From NCBI GenBank assembly GCA_905207425.1, contig CAJLLB010000092.1, positions 1 through 8,082 of the forward strand: DNA of 8,082 nucleotides. The letters are read 5' to 3'. Every line of letters starts with the position of its first letter. Position 1 is the stretch's first letter. The notes under the pieces were generated by a model, which saw only the letters and a program-made list of their open reading frames with translations, did not search any database and was not told the DNA's origin. Shown piece after piece: positions 6,324 to 8,082 of this stretch. Source of the DNA: an uncultured Collinsella sp. (GTDB lineage: Bacteria > Actinomycetota > Coriobacteriia > Coriobacteriales > Coriobacteriaceae). Position numbers and translations under genes: made by a program.

Positions 6324-7874
6324 CTATAGAGACTGGTCTCTCACCCACTCGATGAGTTCGGGGATCGCATAAGCGTATTGCCAGGTAAAGTTATGAGTGT
6401 TTCCACCCTGGACCGTCTTGTCGGTGCTATCGAGAGTTCCCTTCTCTACATGAAGGAAAACGACATGCGCCCCATCGGTCACCGCTTGTTTACAGGCCGA
6501 GGAGCAGACATCCGAGAGCTCGACCATAAGCTCATCGAGCGTCTTCTGGCTGCTAGCCGCCTTGGCTCCTTCCTGGTTACCCGAAGGGTTTTTCTCTCCC
6601 GTTGCGTCGTAATCAATCCACAGGCCACTCGTATGTCCTTCGCCGTCATAGTTATAGGCGCAATTCAGCTGCTTCTCAACATAAGGAATTCCGATACTCG
6701 CGACACCCTTCTCGGGATCCGTCATACCGCCATAGGAATTGGAATCGTCTTCAGAAACGAATATCACCATGGGCGTCTTGGCAATCGGAGTCATGTTGCC
6801 TTGCCCGGCAACGAGCATAAGCGCTGCAAAGGAATTGTCATCGGGATGCTTGGAGGCATATTCGATGAGGGCCATGCACCCGGCAGATTCGCCCGTCCCG
6901 TAAATGCGATCCGGATCGATTGAGTAACCCTGGTCGATCAGGTCCTCGATTACATGCAGGCAAGTCTCGATATCGCAACAAGTTCCAGCGATCGTCAGCA
7001 CAAATTGTGACCCATCAGCCCAGGCAAGGGCTCCCAGACCTTGACGAAGATTCACCCTCACATCGCAGGTGGTTACCCCCGCATCCGGCAGGAAGAGCGT
7101 GATGGGGTATTTCTTTGCCTTGTCGTAGTCGTCAGGCTGTGCCAAGGCAAACGAAGCATGGAATCCAGTTTTGGGGTCATCGTAGGTCCCTGCAACAAAC
7201 TTGTCTGCCTCGGAGTTGAGAACAGTCGAAGCCACGAGATATCGGGAGGATGTCTCGTCGCCTGTAAGCTTTTTACCTGCAGAATCCTTGAGATCCTTTA
7301 TTTGGGCGATTTTGACGCAACCGCTATCAAGGGATACGGGACCGTTTGAGCCTACGCACCCACGCGTCATCTGAAACATCAACGTCTGTGCGCCCGCATC
7401 TGCTGGATCGAGCTCGACGATGACGTACGTTCCCTTGCTTTTGCCCCCTTCATCACTCAGCTCGGCTTTGTCGTTTACATAGGCAGTGACAATCGAGCGT
7501 CCCAAAACCGAGAAAGATCCCAGCCCCTTTTCCTGAGCCTGTTGACCGATGCCGCCATGTCCGGGATCAACCGAAGACGCATCGACATCCACGTCGTATT
7601 CAATCGCCACGCCGACAATCTTCTCTCCGATTGCATATGTTTTCGCAAGTGCAGAAACAGAGATAACGTGCTCGTAGTATTCGCTAACGTCGCTATCCGT
7701 GCCACCCAATTTGCCGTCGCTATCAACCTTCAGTGCATCATCCTTGCCGGCAGCCACGCTTCCCGCGCCGCTTTCGCTTCCAGACGCGCAGCCAACAAGC
7801 ATAGAGGCGGTGCCCGCCAGCATTGTAGCCCCACCGGCCGTTAAAAAGCTTCGCCGACTCATTTCGAAAGCCAT
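6324..7874 (-). CDS. Tat-exported lipoprotein with alpha/beta-hydrolase (esterase) domain
   Basis: This is a 516-residue protein. Residues 1-29 are a Tat-type lipoprotein signal: SRRSFL (6-11), a hydrophobic stretch, and the lipobox LVGC with Cys29 as the lipidated residue, so it should be folded before export and anchored outside the membrane. Residues about 30-65 are a Gly/Ser/Asp-rich spacer. Residues about 68-220 look like a beta-rich domain reminiscent of the Ig-like domain preceding some EstA-type esterases (tentative). Residues about 230-516 are an alpha/beta-hydrolase: the nucleophile elbow GESAG gives Ser330, Asp376 or Asp377 in VSEDD is the likely acid, and His494 in THNFTW the likely base. 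This resembles PHB-depolymerase/feruloyl-esterase-type hydrolases, and the substrate is unknown. Ten cysteines beyond Cys29 are unusual for a surface protein. By eye its codons are less GC-biased than kup's. The ribosome site is only GGGG 8 nt before the ATG. The gene stands alone, convergent with kup. Confidence 0.85.
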   Translation of the reverse strand: MAFEMSRRSFLTAGGATMLAGTASMLVGCASGSESGAGSVAAGKDDALKVDSDGKLGGTDSDVSEYYEHVISVSALAKTYAIGEKIVGVAIEYDVDVDASSVDPGHGGIGQQAQEKGLGSFSVLGRSIVTAYVNDKAELSDEGGKSKGTYVIVELDPADAGAQTLMFQMTRGCVGSNGPVSLDSGCVKIAQIKDLKDSAGKKLTGDETSSRYLVASTVLNSEADKFVAGTYDDPKTGFHASFALAQPDDYDKAKKYPITLFLPDAGVTTCDVRVNLRQGLGALAWADGSQFVLTIAGTCCDIETCLHVIEDLIDQGYSIDPDRIYGTGESAGCMALIEYASKHPDDNSFAALMLVAGQGNMTPIAKTPMVIFVSEDDSNSYGGMTDPEKGVASIGIPYVEKQLNCAYNYDGEGHTSGLWIDYDATGEKNPSGNQEGAKAASSQKTLDELMVELSDVCSSACKQAVTDGAHVVFLHVEKGTLDSTDKTVQGGNTHNFTWQYAYAIPELIEWVRDQSL

Positions 7875-7919
7875 TTTTATTGCCCCGTTCCCCAGCCCGC
7901 TTCTGACTGGATTTTCAGC

Positions 7920-8007
7920 ATTTCTAATCAGAAATTAACGAAACGGAGTCCGTGCCTTCGAAGCGCCAAAACAGGGAATCCGTTGATGCCAGATGCCCGG
8001 CGCGCCG
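7920..8007. repeat. Three short palindromes upstream of the esterase gene
   Basis: ATTTCT/AGAAAT arms (7920-7935, 4-bp loop), ACGGAGTCCGT (7943-7953) and CGGCGCGCCG (7998-8007) lie within 90 bp. The first two sit 45-80 bp before the esterase start codon, where an operator would be expected. I found no confident -35/-10 pair on the minus strand. Each is short enough to occur by chance. Confidence 0.25.
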
Positions 8008-8022
8008 CTCGGAAGTAAAACT

Positions 8023-8082
8023 AAAGGAGGTTGATTTCCGATCTCAGCCGAACACATTGAGCGGATAGGACGTTCCCGCAGC
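8023..8082. other. Right edge: isolated Shine-Dalgarno sequence and unresolved frames
   Basis: AAAGGAGG (8023-8030, plus) is a strong ribosome-site match, but no ATG or GTG follows before the edge. The TTG at 8031 is too close and its frame closes after nine codons. On the minus strand a frame enters from the edge as AAGTSYPLNVFG and stops with TGA at 8046-8044, which could be the last residues of a neighbouring gene. Two other minus frames are also open for 19 and 48 codons, so I cannot choose. Confidence 0.25.

Noticed and set aside
8020..8045. Anti-Shine-Dalgarno 16S rRNA end on the minus strand
   Set aside because: AAAGGAGGTTGATTTCC resembles the complement of the 16S 3' end only over the first ten bases, and the surrounding sequence is not rRNA.

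Overview
The window reads as ordinary chromosome from a GC-rich, probably anaerobic actinobacterium. A gut coriobacterium such as Collinsella is my best guess. That rests on strong GC bias at third codon positions, AAGGAGG-type ribosome sites with GTG starts, and a Tat-type lipoprotein beside AlaA-like and Kup genes. It is inference, because no rRNA or marker gene is present. I see no insertion sequence, CRISPR array, tRNA or phage gene.

Layout from left to right. Positions 1-151 hold a terminator-like hairpin. Positions 152-1672 (minus) encode one continuous 506-residue protein: an XRE-type helix-turn-helix domain, a short linker, and a complete 405-residue AlaA-type alanine aminotransferase. 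The enzyme half has its own ATG preceded by a strong Shine-Dalgarno sequence, so the gene may make both a fused regulator-enzyme and the free enzyme. In front of the gene lie three copies of AARGTTCAATTT, spaced 31 and 42 bp apart (about 3 and 4 helical turns). The middle copy forms a perfect palindrome just after a TATACT -10 box. This looks like an autoregulatory operator and is the most interesting system in the window.

Positions 1835-2692 (minus) encode a LysR-type regulator, divergent from an EamA-family ten-helix exporter at 2811-3722 (plus). The 118-bp gap holds a perfect T-N11-A inverted repeat and overlapping back-to-back promoters, a classic regulator-target pair. Positions 3881-6112 (plus) encode a Kup potassium transporter preceded by two hairpins. 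After it come a strong terminator and two further inverted repeats in the convergent gap. Positions 6324-7874 (minus) encode a Tat-exported lipoprotein with an alpha/beta-hydrolase (esterase) domain. The last 208 bp carry short palindromes and an isolated Shine-Dalgarno sequence, but no gene I can support.

The genes do not form one pathway. They are four independent units: alanine/pyruvate/glutamate metabolism, small-molecule export under LysR control, potassium uptake, and a surface esterase.
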